Below, piece by piece: positions 1 through 10,220 of a stretch of DNA of 64,000 bases. The notes under the pieces are model-generated. The model was not told where the DNA came from, searched no databases, and worked only from the letters and a program-made list of their open reading frames with translations. The translations under genes and the position numbers were made by a program. Origin of the DNA: AWTP1-13 sp963832445 (lineage in GTDB: Bacteria > Pseudomonadota > Alphaproteobacteria > Rhizobiales > Hyphomicrobiaceae). Location: the NCBI GenBank assembly GCA_963832445.1, contig CAWHUM010000026.1, forward strand, positions 337,207 through 401,206, in the 5' to 3' direction. How positions within the stretch are numbered: the stretch's first letter is position 1; every line of letters begins with the position of its first letter.

Positions 1-340
1 TCGAGCCCCAGTGAGGTCTGCGCCGCCGCCTGCGGCACTCATACCCGAGACACGCTTGGGTAGCCACCCTGCCGGGCGGAGCGCGGCGGCTCGCGTGTCT
101 TTCGGGTGGTCACGTACATTGACCGCGCCCAAGATTTTCGCGTACCGGAGAAAGTGATCCAAGCTGATATCGATCTGCTGCAAGTATGTTGCTCGATAAA
201 GTCCGGCGTTTCGGGCATGCCACCGGCTGGTATGCCTGCCGGTTAACGACGTCCTGAAGCGTCCATGCTCCACAGCCTCGCCGCGGCTGCTTGTGATGTC
301 GCTTTTTTGCTAGTATCGCGCTGCTCGAAGGCGCTCCGAC
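1..340. other. no recognised gene (left edge)
   Basis: I see no gene here. An open frame on the minus strand runs in from the following regulator gene, but it is antisense to that conserved gene and has no recognisable protein features. The stretch is the upstream region of the response regulator at 341. Confidence 0.5.
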
Positions 341-1008
341 ATGAAATTTCTGGTAGTCGACGATCATGCACTCATCCGCGAGGCGATGCGCGGCGTGCTC
401 AAGGAACTCAGAGGCGATGCAACCGTCCTGGAGGCCGCCAGCGCCAGCCAGGCGACGGACGTGATCCAGCAGCATCCCGACCTCGCGCTCATCCTGCTCG
501 ATCTCAAGCTGCCAGACCGCGATGGCATTGAAATGCTGGCAGAGCTGCGCGAGCACCACCCGGCGATCTCCGTCGTCATGTTGTCGGCCTTCAACGACCG
601 CGACAATGTCATCAGGGCGCTCGACAACGGCGCGCTCGGCTTCATACCCAAGACCGACTCGCGCGAGGTTCTGCTCGGTGCGCTGCGGCTCATCCTTGCG
701 GGCGGCACATACATTCCTCCCGACGTCTTGGCCCGGGGGCCGGCCGTGGCCGCCGCACCGGACAACCGCCGCCGCAGAAGCGTCCGTCACCGGCCGAGCT
801 CGGCCTGACAGAGAGGCAGGTCGAAGTGCTGGCGCTGATGATGCAGGGCAAGAGCAACAAGCTCATCTGCCGCGCGCTCGACCTCGCCGAGCCGACCGTG
901 AAGAACCATGTGTCGGCAATTCTCAAGGCACTGGAAGTCACGAATCGCACCGAGGCGGTGCTGGCCGTTGCCGCGCTGGGCTGGGAGCTGCGTCCGCCGG
1001 CGCGTTGA
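341..1008 (+). CDS. LuxR/NarL-type response regulator (reading frame interrupted)
   Basis: Two-component response regulator with an N-terminal receiver domain and a C-terminal LuxR-type DNA-binding domain, normally a transcription factor activated by phosphorylation. The receiver shows the acidic pair Asp7/Asp8, phospho-acceptor Asp54 in the ILLDLKLPD context and Lys104 in GFIPKTD. The DNA-binding part follows in another frame and begins near LGLTERQVEVL, with helices around EPTVKNHVSAI. The two parts are joined by one missing base near 766, in a run of CCG repeats; adding one C gives a normal protein of about 222 residues. The gene is convergent with the hybrid kinase at 1046-3316, its likely partner. 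I infer an assembly error, although a real frameshift cannot be excluded. Confidence 0.8.
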
Positions 1009-1045
1009 TCATCCCACCGGCTCCGCCGAGCCGCCCTTGCGGCCT

Positions 1046-3316
1046 TCAATCCTTGAGCAGGCGGGACATGATGGCGCGCAGTGCCATGGGGTTGACGGGC
1101 TTGTGCAGGAGATGATGCGTGCTGGCGTGGGTCTCGCGCAAACGCTGCTGCGAGATGTCGCCGCTGACCAGGAAGGCCGGGATCGGGCCGCCGAACGCAT
1201 TGCGAAGCGCATCGATGGCGTCGATGCCGGTTCGCCCGTCCTGCAGGTGAAAATCGGAAATGATCAGATCCGGCGCCTTTCCATCGAGTTTGTTCAGTGC
1301 CTCGCGATCGGACTGAGCGGTGACGACGCGACAGCCCCAGCTCCTGAGCAACCCCCCCGTTCCTTCGAGCGCCAACGCGTCGTCGTCGATCACCAAGATC
1401 AGCTTGCCGCGCAGCCGGTCGGGCGCTGCAGCCGCGGAAGCGGCGACAGCTACGGTCGAGCCAGCGCGCGCCGCCACCCGCGGTACCGAGATCGAGAAGC
1501 GAGAGCCTTTGCCGAGCGTTGAGGCTAGGCTAATGGGATGTTCCAGCACGGCGCTCAGGCGATCCACGATGGCGAGGCCTAGCCCCAGCCCGACCTTGCT
1601 GCTCCGCTCCGGCGCCGTGACCTGGTAGAACTCGCCGAAGATGCTGCGCTGCTGATCCGGCGCAATGCCTATGCCGGTGTCGCACACATCGATGCGCAAC
1701 TCGCGCCCAGACGCGCCGGCAGCCGACTACGATCCCGCCGGCCGACGTGTAGCGCACGGCGTTGGAAACAAGGTTGATCAGGATTTGCTCGAGCAGGATG
1801 GGATCGCTGCGGATCCATGCGCTGCTTGCCACCGTGCGCAGGCGCAGACCCTTGTCGCGCGCAGCCTGGGTGAACGTGGCGGCAATGCGACTCAAGACTC
1901 TGCTGACCGGAAACTCGGAGATGCTGGTGGTCATCGCACCGGCATCGAGTTTGGAGATGTCGAGCAGTGCGTTGAACAGCTCGTTCATATTGGCGACTGC
2001 GGTGTCGATGCGCACCGCGAGGCGGTCGCGTTCGACCTGGTCCTTCTCGGAGCGCAACTGCGCAGCGAACAGGTTCAGCGCGTGCAGCGGCTGGCGCAGG
2101 TCGTGGCTCGCCGCCGCAAGGAAGCGCGACTTGGACAGGTTGGCCGCCTGCAGCTGCTCGGTGCGCTCCTCCACCTTGCGCTCGAGCGTCGCGTAGGAGG
2201 TCTGCAGCTTGCGCCGCCATGTCGTTCAACTGCTCTCCCAGCGCTTCGAGCTCGTCTCCCGACTTGATCGCGATGCGATGATCGAGCTGGCCGGCGCCGA
2301 TGCGCGCCGCCCCGGCGGCCAGGGCGCGGACGGGAACCACCATCAGGCGCGCAAGCAGGAGCGCCGCCAGCAGCGCCAGCACGAGCCCCGCCAGCAGGAC
2401 GACAACGGTGCGCACGATTGCTGTGTAGAGCGGCGCGTTGGCCTCGTGCTCGGGAAGCTCCACCAGCACGAGCCAGTTGAGCGGTGCCGCTGTCGCGTAC
2501 GCGGCCAGCACGCGTTCGCCGCGTAAATCCCGCGCAATCTGCGCCTCCTCGAGGTCGGGTGCTTGCGCCTGCGCGCGGGCCGACCTGACCTGCGCCAAGC
2601 TGCGAGAAGTCGGTATTGCGCAGCACGAGGCTGATCTCGGGATGGGCGATGAGCCGGCCCTGCGCATCGACGACGTAGGCGCGGCCATTCTGGCCGACCC
2701 GGATCTGATTGACGACATCCCAGATGAGGGTGAGGTTGACCTCGGCAACGCTGACGCCCGCATCCCGGCGCGGGCCTGCCATGGCAAGCGTCATGAATGG
2801 CTCGGTGCCGCGGCGGAAATAGACCGGCCCATAGTAGACCTTGTTGGCGACCGCTGCCTTGAACTTCTCCTCCGACGAGAAGTCGGTGTTGCTGCCGACC
2901 TCGTCCATGGCCTGCCGCGAGATGCGCAATTGCTCGCGGCCCCCGGGATCGAGCAGGGCCAGCTCCGCAATCGCCGGGACCTGGCGCAGCAGCCTGCGCC
3001 CGTCGAGCGCGCGTTGCTCGATGGCCGCCGTCTCCCACGACAAATGGGTCGTCCAGCCGAGCTGACCCTCTATCTCCTGGATGAACTGGGTGATCTTGGA
3101 GGCGGCGGAGATGGCCTGCTCCTTCTGGATGCGGAACAGCGCCACCCGGTGATCACGGACCGAGAACCAGATATCGACAAGCCCGTTGATGATGAGTGAA
3201 GAACTCGTGACAACGACAAACAGAACGACATATTTCCAAAATAGCGTCCGCCTCACCACCAGCAGACTACGCAGTGGGGTGATGTCTGGCGCGAACCTCT
3301 TGAGCCAATCGATCAC
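1046..3316 (-). CDS. hybrid sensor histidine kinase with C-terminal receiver (three frameshifts)
   Basis: Membrane-bound hybrid histidine kinase. It begins at a GTG preceded by GAGGTG six bases upstream. An N-terminal transmembrane segment (about residues 25-45) is followed by a long periplasmic sensor region resembling a dCache fold, a second membrane segment (VVVLLAGLVLALLAALLLA), HAMP, a coiled linker, a HisKA domain (SHDLRQPLHAL), an ATPase domain (NLVSNAVRY, then GLGLGLAIVDRL) and a receiver domain (VIDDDALALE, then LIISDFHLQDG). The protein is spread over frames that change near 2595, 2205 and 1715. Each change behaves as one extra base; removing them gives about 755 residues. The REC domain suggests a phosphorelay or self-regulation, and the convergent response regulator at 341 is the obvious output. 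Confidence 0.8.
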
Positions 3317-3486
3317 CGGGTCACCTCGCGCCTCATCGCCCCACCTGCGGGCTTGCCAGCACCCAAGTGCGGGTCAAGGCAATGGCGCTCCTTGCCGCGC
3401 TCACGTAGAATGCCCCTCGCACGGCGCGCTGTAGGTTCCGACCTTGTGCGCAACGGACCTTTCACGGACCTATTATGGAGTGCGCC

Positions 3487-4488
3487 ATGAACCGGCGCCA
3501 GATTGTCTCCTTGCTCGGTGCGGCGGCCCTGATGGGGCCCGCCGCCGCCATGGCACAAACTTCGCCCGGCCGGCCGAGACGCGTCGGCCTCATGGTGGCA
3601 ACCGGCGAGAACGACGCCGAGGGCAAGCTGCGGGTCGAGGCGTTCAACCGCTCGCTCGGCGAGGCAGGGTGGGCTGACGGGCGCGATCTCGTCATCGATG
3701 TCGTGTGGTATCGCGGCAGCTTCCCGGTGGCCCAGAATCTGGCCAAGGACCTCGTCAATCGCGGGGCCGAGGTGCTCGTCGTGAACGGCACACCGGGTAT
3801 GGACGCCGTGCTGGCACTGGGTGCAAGCGCTTCGAGCCTCCCCATCGTCTTCGTCGTCGTCAGCAATCCAGTCGGCGCAGGCTACGTCCCGAATTTGTCG
3901 CGACCAGGCGCCAACATCACCGGCTTCAGCACATTCGAGCCGGACATAGCAGGCAAGTGGCTCCAGCTCCTCAGGGAGGTGACGCCTGGCATGCAAAACG
4001 TGAGCATGCTGCTCGACCAGAAATTCATCGGCTTCAACTCCCTGTGGGAGGCCATTCGGGATATTGCGCCCACGCTTGGCATCACCCCCCACGCCGCGTA
4101 TGCCAGCTCACTGGGCGATATCGAGCGTGCAATCGAGACTATTTCCCGGCAGCCATTGCCTGGCCTCGTCGTCAGTCCAAGCCCGATAAATACCGTTAAC
4201 CGCCAACGCCTGATCCAGATTGCCAACGACAGCGGGATACCCGCGATCTATCCGTTCCGCTTCTACGTGCGGGAGGGGGCGCTGATCGCATATGGGTTCA
4301 ATGCTGCCGATCAGTTCAGGCGCGCCGCCGTCTATGTCGCCCGCATCCTGAAGGGCGAGAAGGCTGGCGACCTGCCGGTGCAGGCACCCAGCCTGTTCGA
4401 GCTTGGCATCAATCTGAAGACCGCAAAGGCCATGGGGCTCACAATGCCTCAGTCGCTCCTCATCGCTGCCGACGAGATTGTCGAGTAG
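3487..4488 (+). CDS. ABC transporter substrate-binding protein (PF04392 / TrpX-like)
   Basis: Periplasmic binding protein of the ABC_sub_bind family. Other members sit beside ABC permeases and have been linked to amino-acid or aromatic uptake; no permease or ATPase gene is present here. The start at 3487 is preferred over the in-frame ATG at 3475 because GGAG lies six bases before it and it begins directly with the signal peptide: MNRRQ, a hydrophobic core and AMAQT as a likely cleavage site. The mature part has the expected two-lobed pattern, including SNPVGAGYVPNLSRPGANITG and a C-terminal NLKTAKAMGLTMPQSLL motif that is highly typical of the family. The length, 333 residues, is normal. The ligand cannot be read from the sequence. 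Confidence 0.85.
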   Translation: MNRRQIVSLLGAAALMGPAAAMAQTSPGRPRRVGLMVATGENDAEGKLRVEAFNRSLGEAGWADGRDLVIDVVWYRGSFPVAQNLAKDLVNRGAEVLVVNGTPGMDAVLALGASASSLPIVFVVVSNPVGAGYVPNLSRPGANITGFSTFEPDIAGKWLQLLREVTPGMQNVSMLLDQKFIGFNSLWEAIRDIAPTLGITPHAAYASSLGDIERAIETISRQPLPGLVVSPSPINTVNRQRLIQIANDSGIPAIYPFRFYVREGALIAYGFNAADQFRRAAVYVARILKGEKAGDLPVQAPSLFELGINLKTAKAMGLTMPQSLLIAADEIVE

Positions 4489-4867
4489 CCGACAGGCGGG
4501 CTTCTCCGCCTCGCCCAAGAAGTGCGCAACGATTGAGCGCTGCAACACCGCTCGCGCGCTGCAACGCCCTCGCAATGAGCAAACAGTACCAAAGTACTGG
4601 TTCGAATAGCGCGTGCCGCGGCTTCGGTTCGGCATCGCCTCGCGCCGCTAATTTCAGGTCATTTGGGAGCAATTTGCCGCTTCGACGCTGACAGCCCGGC
4701 AGTACGTCAGGTGGATTTTCCGAAGCGTCACCCTGTGAAACATAAGAGCTTGCCGCACCGCCAAGCGAGGGCGGTGGCGCCGAGAGAAGCAATCGTGCCG
4801 AACTCGGGCCTTTAAGCTGACACCTCGCGGCCGATCATCAGTGACGGCACAAAAGATGGAGACGATC
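4489..4867. other. intergenic region with two short palindromes
   Basis: No gene is supported. A 6-bp stem (AGGCGG 4494-4499, CCGCCT 4506-4511) just after the binding-protein gene could be a weak terminator, although no T-tract follows. A second perfect palindrome, CAGTAC-4-GTACTG at 4584-4599, might be an operator for the following DUF1127 gene. Neither is firmly supported. Confidence 0.35.
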
Positions 4868-5110
4868 ATGAGCACGATTTCGAGCGCGCCGGCCATCACG
4901 GTTGGCTGGCCTTCCAGGGCCAAGAGCCTCGCCGCCACCCTGAAGCGCTGGTGGGTGGCCTACATGATGTGGCGCATCGAGCAGGCGGCGGCTGCCCGTC
5001 TCTTTTCGATGAGCGATCGCGAGCTCAAGGACATCGGGCTGAACCGTTCAGGCATCGCCGGCGCCTTGCGGGAGTCGGGCCGCGACCGGGTCTTCAGCCG
5101 CTACTACTGA
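4868..5110 (+). CDS. DUF1127 (YjiS-like) small protein
   Basis: Protein of 80 residues with a C-terminal DUF1127 module, recognisable from the RIEQAAAARLFSMSDREL stretch followed by KDIGLNRSGI. Such arginine-rich small proteins are common in alphaproteobacteria. Some relatives bind RNA or affect phosphate and nitrogen metabolism, but the role of this one is unknown. ATG 4868 is chosen because GGAG lies six bases upstream; the in-frame GTG 4841 and ATG 4856 lack a comparable site. The gene ends 22 bases before an alpha/beta hydrolase and may be co-transcribed with it. Confidence 0.8.
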   Translation: MSTISSAPAITVGWPSRAKSLAATLKRWWVAYMMWRIEQAAAARLFSMSDRELKDIGLNRSGIAGALRESGRDRVFSRYY

Positions 5111-5132
5111 GTCAGCCAGAAAGCACATTGCA

Positions 5133-6014
5133 ATGACCGCCAATATTGCATACCAGCCGCGGCCGGCGTGCCGCGATCGAGTGATAGCCTTGCATTGCTC
5201 GGGTGGCGGCGCCAGCCAGTGGTGCCGCCTTTCCGAGACGCTGGGCGGCCGCTACGAGGTGCTGGCGCCTGAGCACTACGGCTCCGAAGCTACCGGGCCG
5301 TGGACTGGCGAGCACCCTTTCGCGCTCGCAGACGAGAGCGCTCGCGCCATTGCGCTCATCGACAAGCGGGATGAAAAGGTCCACCTCGTCGGCCATTCCT
5401 ACGGCGGCGGCGTCGCGCTCAATGTAGCTCTGGCCCGGCCGGACCGCATCGCCAGCATGGCGCTCTACGAGCCTTCCGCGTTTCATCTGCTGCGGCAGAT
5501 GGGCGAGCACGGCGCGGCGGCCTTCGCGGAGATCGCCGGCGTCGCCAGGCTCATGTGCCAGGGCGTTGTCACCGGCGACTATCGCGGAGCGGTTGCAGCC
5601 TTCGTCGACTACTGGAATGGGCCGGGCGCATGGAACGCCTTGCGCCCGCAGGTGCAGAACGCGCTGATCCGCTGGGCGCCCAAGGGCCCGCTCGACTTTC
5701 GCGCATTGATCGAAGAGCCGACCCCGGCGGATGCCTACCGCGAGCTGACGTTTCCCGTGCTGATCCTGCGCGGCGAGCACGCACCGGCACCGACGCAGCT
5801 GATTGCCGAGGGCCTGTCGGCCCTGCTGCCCGCCAGCCGGCTCGTTACAATTGACGGAGCCGGCCACATGGGCCCGCTGACGCACGCGCCGGAGGTCTCG
5901 GCGCTGATCGCGCGGCACATCACCGAGGCCGTGACTAGTGGGTCGCGTCGCCGGCGCTGGAAAGTGGTCGAAGCGTCCGGTGCAGCATCGCGGCCTGCGG
6001 AGATCGTGCTGTGA
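5133..6014 (+). CDS. alpha/beta fold hydrolase
   Basis: Cytoplasmic alpha/beta hydrolase of 293 residues. The nucleophile elbow is GHSYGG at about residues 88-93, an oxyanion HCSGG motif lies near the N terminus, a candidate acid follows PVLILRGEH, and the catalytic histidine lies in GAGHMGPLTH. The set is typical of esterases, C-C hydrolases and haloperoxidase-like enzymes; the substrate cannot be predicted. The gene overlaps the next one by one base (TGATG), so translational coupling with the acetyltransferase is likely. The C-terminal 25 residues are arginine-rich and fall outside the fold. Confidence 0.8.
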   Translation: MTANIAYQPRPACRDRVIALHCSGGGASQWCRLSETLGGRYEVLAPEHYGSEATGPWTGEHPFALADESARAIALIDKRDEKVHLVGHSYGGGVALNVALARPDRIASMALYEPSAFHLLRQMGEHGAAAFAEIAGVARLMCQGVVTGDYRGAVAAFVDYWNGPGAWNALRPQVQNALIRWAPKGPLDFRALIEEPTPADAYRELTFPVLILRGEHAPAPTQLIAEGLSALLPASRLVTIDGAGHMGPLTHAPEVSALIARHITEAVTSGSRRRRWKVVEASGAASRPAEIVL

Positions 6015-6577
6015 TGCACCTGATGGGCAGATATCCCGTGCATCTTATCGATGTCGTGCGCCTGGCCGACGGCACGCGCGTCACGCTCCGTCCGATCCTG
6101 CCGCAGGATGCAGAGTTGCAGCGCGCGTTCTTTCGCTCGCTCTCTGCCCGGTCCCGCTACTGCCGTTTCATGACCAGGCTCGAGGAGTTGCCCGAGACAC
6201 TCGCCGAGCGCTTCGCGTGCATCGACTACCGCAGTCATCTCGCCTTGGTGGCCGAGGTGTTCGAGGGCAGGCGCGGGATCATGGTCGGCGAGGCGAGATA
6301 TGTCGTCGACGAGCGTGACCGCACCACCTGCGAGTTCGCCATCGCCGTCGCCGACGCCTGGCAAGGCTTCGGCATCGCCCGCACCCTCCTCGAGCTGCTC
6401 GAGCGCGAGGCGGCCGCTTCCGGCTACCGGCGCATGGTCGCCGATGCTCTGGCCTCGAACGAGACGATGCTGGGGCTTGCCCAGCGTGCGCGCTACGCCG
6501 TCAGCATCGATCCCGAGGACAGAACGTTGGCGCGACTGGAGAAGCGTCTGTCGCCGCCGCCCGCGATCGCGGCCTAG
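6014..6577 (+). CDS. GNAT-family N-acetyltransferase
   Basis: Protein of 187 residues with a single GNAT domain. The N-terminal strand reads VTLRPILPQDAELQ and the acetyl-CoA loop motif is recognisable as GFGIARTLLELLE (the Q/R-x-x-G-x-G/A site is AWQGFGIA). It resembles the stand-alone GNAT or Pat-like domains that acetylate small molecules or protein lysines. ATG 6014 overlaps the stop of the preceding hydrolase; a GTG one codon earlier is the alternative. The acceptor is unknown. Confidence 0.75.
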   Translation: MHLMGRYPVHLIDVVRLADGTRVTLRPILPQDAELQRAFFRSLSARSRYCRFMTRLEELPETLAERFACIDYRSHLALVAEVFEGRRGIMVGEARYVVDERDRTTCEFAIAVADAWQGFGIARTLLELLEREAAASGYRRMVADALASNETMLGLAQRARYAVSIDPEDRTLARLEKRLSPPPAIAA

Positions 6578-6628
6578 ACCCATACCCGCACAAGACGATC
6601 AAACCACTGACCAAACAGGAGAGAAGCC

Positions 6629-7950
6629 GTGACGGTAAAGAGCAACAATCCCGAGACCATGGTTCTGCATGCAGGCCCGCGCAGCGACGCTGCGACAGGC
6701 GCCGTCGCGGTGCCGATCTACCAGACCACGTCCTACCAGTTCCGCAGACACGGAGCACGCGGCCAACCTGTTCGCGCTCAAGGACTTCGGCAACATCTAC
6801 TCGCGCATCATGAACCCGACCAACGATGCGCTGGAGCAGAAGATTGCCGCGCTGGAAGGCGGCGTGGCGGCGCTGGCGGTCAGCTCCGGCCAGGCGGCCT
6901 CGGCGCTGGCGATCCAGAACCTGTGCCGGCCGGGCGACAACATCGTGAGCTCCACCGACCTCTACGGCGGCACCTGGAACCTGTTCGCCAACACGCTGCC
7001 GTCCATGGGCATCGCGGTGCGCTTCGTCGATCCGGCGGACCCGGAGGCGTTCCGCCGGGCCACCGACGACCGCACCCGCGCCTACTACGCCGAGACGCTG
7101 CCCAACCCCAAGCTCACCGTGTTCCCGATCGGCGAGGTGGCGGCGATCGGGCGCGAGCTCGGCGTGCCGCTGATCATGGACAACACGGCCGCGCCCATCA
7201 TCTGCCGGCCGTTCGACCACGGCGCCGCCATCGTCGTGCACTCGACGACCAAGTACATCGGCGGGCACGGCACCTCGATCGGCGGCATGATCGTCGACGG
7301 CGGCAATTTCGACTGGGCCGCAGCACGCCAAGCGCTTCCCCACGCTGAACGAGCCCGATCCCAGCTACCACGGCGCGGTGTGGACCGAGGCGGTGAAGCC
7401 GCTGGGGCCGATCGCCTACATCATCCGCGCCCGGGTCGTGCTGCTGCGCGACATCGGCGCCTGCATGAGCCCGTTCAACGCCTTCCAGTTCATCCAGGGG
7501 CTGGAGACGCTGCCGCTCCGGATGCGCGAGCATTGCCGCAACGCCGGCGAGGTCGCGCTCTATCTGCAGCGCCATCCCGCGGTGACCCGCGTCATCTACG
7601 CCGGCCTGCACGAGGACGCCGAGCAGCGCCGCCGCGCCAACACCTATCTCAAGGGCGGGTTCGGCGGCCTGGTCGGCTTCGAGCTGAAGGGCGGCCGCGA
7701 GGCAGGCGCGCGCTTCATCGACGCGCTCAAGATGTTCTATCACGTGGCCAACATCGGCGATGCGCGCTCCCTGGCCATCCATCCGGCCAGCACCACGCAT
7801 TCGCAGCTGAGCCCCGCCGATCAACTGGCCAGCGGCGTGACGCCCGGCTATGTGCGCCTCTCGGTCGGCATCGAGCACATCGACGACATCATCGCCGATC
7901 TCGATCAGGCGTTGGCTGCCGCCAACACGGTCATCGCCGCCGCGGCATGA
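6629..7950 (+). CDS. O-acetylhomoserine aminocarboxypropyltransferase (sulfhydrylase), two frameshifts
   Basis: PLP-dependent enzyme of the Cys/Met metabolism family, closest in layout to MetY, which makes homocysteine from O-acetylhomoserine and sulfide. GTG 6629 is preceded by AGGAG seven bases away. Visible landmarks are the N-terminal LHAGPRSD and TTSYQF, the SSGQAASALAIQNL phosphate-binding stretch, the PLIMDNTAAP aspartate, the Schiff-base lysine in HSTTKYIGGHGT, and the C-terminal HPASTTHSQL and GIEHIDDIIADL motifs. The frame changes near 6750 and 7322, each compatible with one extra base; the corrected protein is about 439 residues, the usual family length. The specific substrate (homoserine ester versus cystathionine) rests on overall similarity, so the gene symbol is withheld. 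Confidence 0.82.
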
Positions 7951-8199
7951 GGGCGGCGACAGGCTGGCGGCAGCGCGGCCCACAGGCACGAAGCAGGACG
8001 GCATCAGTCCGCAGCTGAGAATGGCCGGCCCGCTGTGCCCACGGGTGCGACGGAAAGCAGGCGGAGGAATAGCGGTCGCGCGCCAAATCTGACATTCCGC
8101 ACCGTAAGTTCCGCATTCGCGATCCATGCGCTACTGTATGGGTCGTTCATCCGGCGCGAGGGGGTGCCGGTCGCATTCGTCGCTTGGGGCCGGCACTCC

Positions 8200-8646
8200 A
8201 TGTCGCGCGTAAGGGATCAGAAGGGATTCTGGGCTGGGATCCTGTTCGTTGCCTTCGGCTGCGCGGGGCTTTGGTTCGGCCGCAACTACGCGATCGGCAC
8301 CTTGTCCCGGATGGGGCCGGGCTTCTTCCCCATGGCGATGAGCATCGCCTTGATCGGCATCGGCGCATTCATCCTTGCGCGCTCCCTCGTCGTTTCGGGC
8401 GAACCGGTCGAACGGATTGCCTTTCTGCCGCAGCTTCTGATTCTCGCCGCCATTGTCGTATTCGGCCTCCTGATCGAGCGTGTGGGCCTCGCCGCATCCG
8501 TGATCGCCGTCGCGGTGATCTCGGGCATCGCGGCGCAGGGATTGCGTTGGTTCGAGCTCGCCGCGCTCGCACTCGCCATGAGCGCGCTCTCGGTCGTCCT
8601 GTTCGTCAATCTGCTCGGCCAGCCGATTCAGGTTTGGGTCCGCTGA
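8200..8646 (+). CDS. tctB: tripartite tricarboxylate transporter small subunit TctB
   Basis: Small membrane subunit (148 residues) of a tripartite tricarboxylate transporter, which uses ion gradients and a periplasmic Bug receptor to import carboxylates. Four hydrophobic segments are visible, the first at GFWAGILFVAFGCAGLWF, followed by the diagnostic RMGPGFFPMAM stretch. ATG 8200 is taken as the start because the family normally begins just before the first membrane helix; the upstream in-frame sequence is polar and unlike TctB. The stop is one base before the tctA start, so the two genes are coupled. Confidence 0.82.
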   Translation: MSRVRDQKGFWAGILFVAFGCAGLWFGRNYAIGTLSRMGPGFFPMAMSIALIGIGAFILARSLVVSGEPVERIAFLPQLLILAAIVVFGLLIERVGLAASVIAVAVISGIAAQGLRWFELAALALAMSALSVVLFVNLLGQPIQVWVR

Positions 8647-8647
8647 G

Positions 8648-10150
8648 ATGGATGTTCTCGGCCATCTCGCCACCGGGTTCGGCGCGGCCGTGACGCCGGT
8701 CAATCTCGGTTTCTGTTTCATCGGCGTCATGCTCGGCACTGCGATCGGCGTGCTGCCGGGCATCGGGCCGATCGCCACGATTGCCGTGCTCCTGCCGATC
8801 ACCTACGGCGCGCCGCCGCTGGGCGCGCTGGTCATGCTGGCTGGCATCTACTACGGCGCCCAGTACGGCGGCTCGACCACAGCGATCCTTGTGAATCTGC
8901 CGGGAGAATCGTCCTCGGTGGTCACTTGCCTCGACGGCTATCAGATGGCAAAGCGCGGTCGCGCCGGCGCGGCGCTGAGCATCGCCGCTGTGGGCTCGTT
9001 CGTCGCGGGCTGCGTCGGCACTCTCGTGCTTGCAGCCTTTGCCCCGCCGCTGGCCGCAATCGGCGACCGCTTCGTATCACCGGAATACTGTTCCCTCATG
9101 CTGTTCGGCCTCGTCGCGGCGATCGTGCTGGCGCACGGATCCGTCGCCAAGGCCGTGGGCATGGTGTTCCTCGGGCTGCTGTTCGGCATTGTTGGGACCG
9201 ACGTGCAGAGCGGGGTGCTCCGCTACACCTTCGGCATCGGTATCCTCTATGACGGCGTCGATTTCATACCGGTCGCCATGGGCCTGTTCGGCATTTCTGA
9301 AATCATGCGCAATCTCGACCGCTCCGCGGTCGAGCGGAACGTGCGCCATGCCGTCGGCAGCCTGTGGCCAAACCGCGAGGAGTTCCAGAAAGCCTGGCCC
9401 GCCGTGTTGCGTGGCACGGGACTGGGGGCCGCGCTGGGCATTTTGCCCGGCGGTGGAGCCGTGCTGAGCTCGTTTGCGGCCTATGTGCTGGAAAAGCGCA
9501 TATCGAGGACGCCGGAGCGCTTCGGCCAGGGAGCGGTCGAAGGCGTCGCCGGGCCGGAGGCCGCCAACAATGCCGCAGCCCAGACCTCCTTCGTTCCGCT
9601 TCTCACTCTCGGCATACCCTCCAACCCGGTCATGGCCCTGATGATGGGCGCCATGGTCATTCAGGGCATCGCCCCCGGCACTGCCGTCATCACCGAGCGC
9701 CCGTCGCTGTTCTGGGGCATGGTCGCGAGCATGTGGATCGGCAATCTGATGCTGATCATCATCAATTTGCCCCTGATCGGCCTCTGGGTGAGGATGCTGA
9801 ACGTGCCCTACCGCATCCTGTTTCCCTGCATCCTCGTGCTGTGCTGCGTCGGCGCCTACAGCGCGCAGATGACGCCGACCATTCTCATGCTGACGGCCGC
9901 CTTCGCGCTGCTCGGATACATCTTCCTGAAGCTCGGCTGTGAAGGCGCACCGTTCATCCTCGGCTTCGTGTTGGGACCGCTGATGGAAGAGAACCTGCGC
10001 CGGTCGATGGTCATTTCCGGCGGCGATCCGTCCATCTTCGTCACCCGTCCGATCTCGCTCGGCCTGATCCTGGCCGCGATCGGGCTCGTGGTCCTCATGG
10101 TGGTGCCGCGCTTCCGCAAGACACGCGCCACGGCCTTTCAGGAGGATTGA
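8648..10150 (+). CDS. tctA: tripartite tricarboxylate transporter large permease TctA
   Basis: Large membrane subunit of 500 residues, the expected length, with about twelve hydrophobic segments. The family signature near the N terminus (GVLPGIGPIATIAVLLP) is clear, as are YYGAQYGGSTTAILVNLPGE, the repeated ILPGGGAVLSSFAAY and the TLGIPSNPVMALMMGAM motif. It works with TctB and a periplasmic Bug/TctC receptor. The receptor gene at 10221-11195 is convergent with it instead of being in the same operon. The substrate is not determinable; the neighbouring aromatic-acid genes make an organic or aromatic acid plausible. Confidence 0.93.
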   Translation: MDVLGHLATGFGAAVTPVNLGFCFIGVMLGTAIGVLPGIGPIATIAVLLPITYGAPPLGALVMLAGIYYGAQYGGSTTAILVNLPGESSSVVTCLDGYQMAKRGRAGAALSIAAVGSFVAGCVGTLVLAAFAPPLAAIGDRFVSPEYCSLMLFGLVAAIVLAHGSVAKAVGMVFLGLLFGIVGTDVQSGVLRYTFGIGILYDGVDFIPVAMGLFGISEIMRNLDRSAVERNVRHAVGSLWPNREEFQKAWPAVLRGTGLGAALGILPGGGAVLSSFAAYVLEKRISRTPERFGQGAVEGVAGPEAANNAAAQTSFVPLLTLGIPSNPVMALMMGAMVIQGIAPGTAVITERPSLFWGMVASMWIGNLMLIIINLPLIGLWVRMLNVPYRILFPCILVLCCVGAYSAQMTPTILMLTAAFALLGYIFLKLGCEGAPFILGFVLGPLMEENLRRSMVISGGDPSIFVTRPISLGLILAAIGLVVLMVVPRFRKTRATAFQED

Positions 10151-10167
10151 GCGTCATCAAGAGAAAC

Positions 10168-10192
10168 GCCGCGCCGTTGCTGGCGGCGCGGC
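10168..10192. terminator. hairpin between convergent tctA and the Bug receptor gene
   Basis: Eight-base arms GCCGCGCC (10168-10175) and GGCGCGGC (10185-10192) with a nine-base loop lie 17 bases after the tctA stop and before the convergent receptor gene. The position suits a shared terminator. There is no good T-run on either side. Confidence 0.45.
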
Positions 10193-10220
10193 CCTTATCA
10201 CAAAGGGCCCTGGGCGCTGG

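Noticed and set aside
110..790. 226-codon open frame on the minus strand
   Set aside because: It is antisense to the response regulator and shows no family features.
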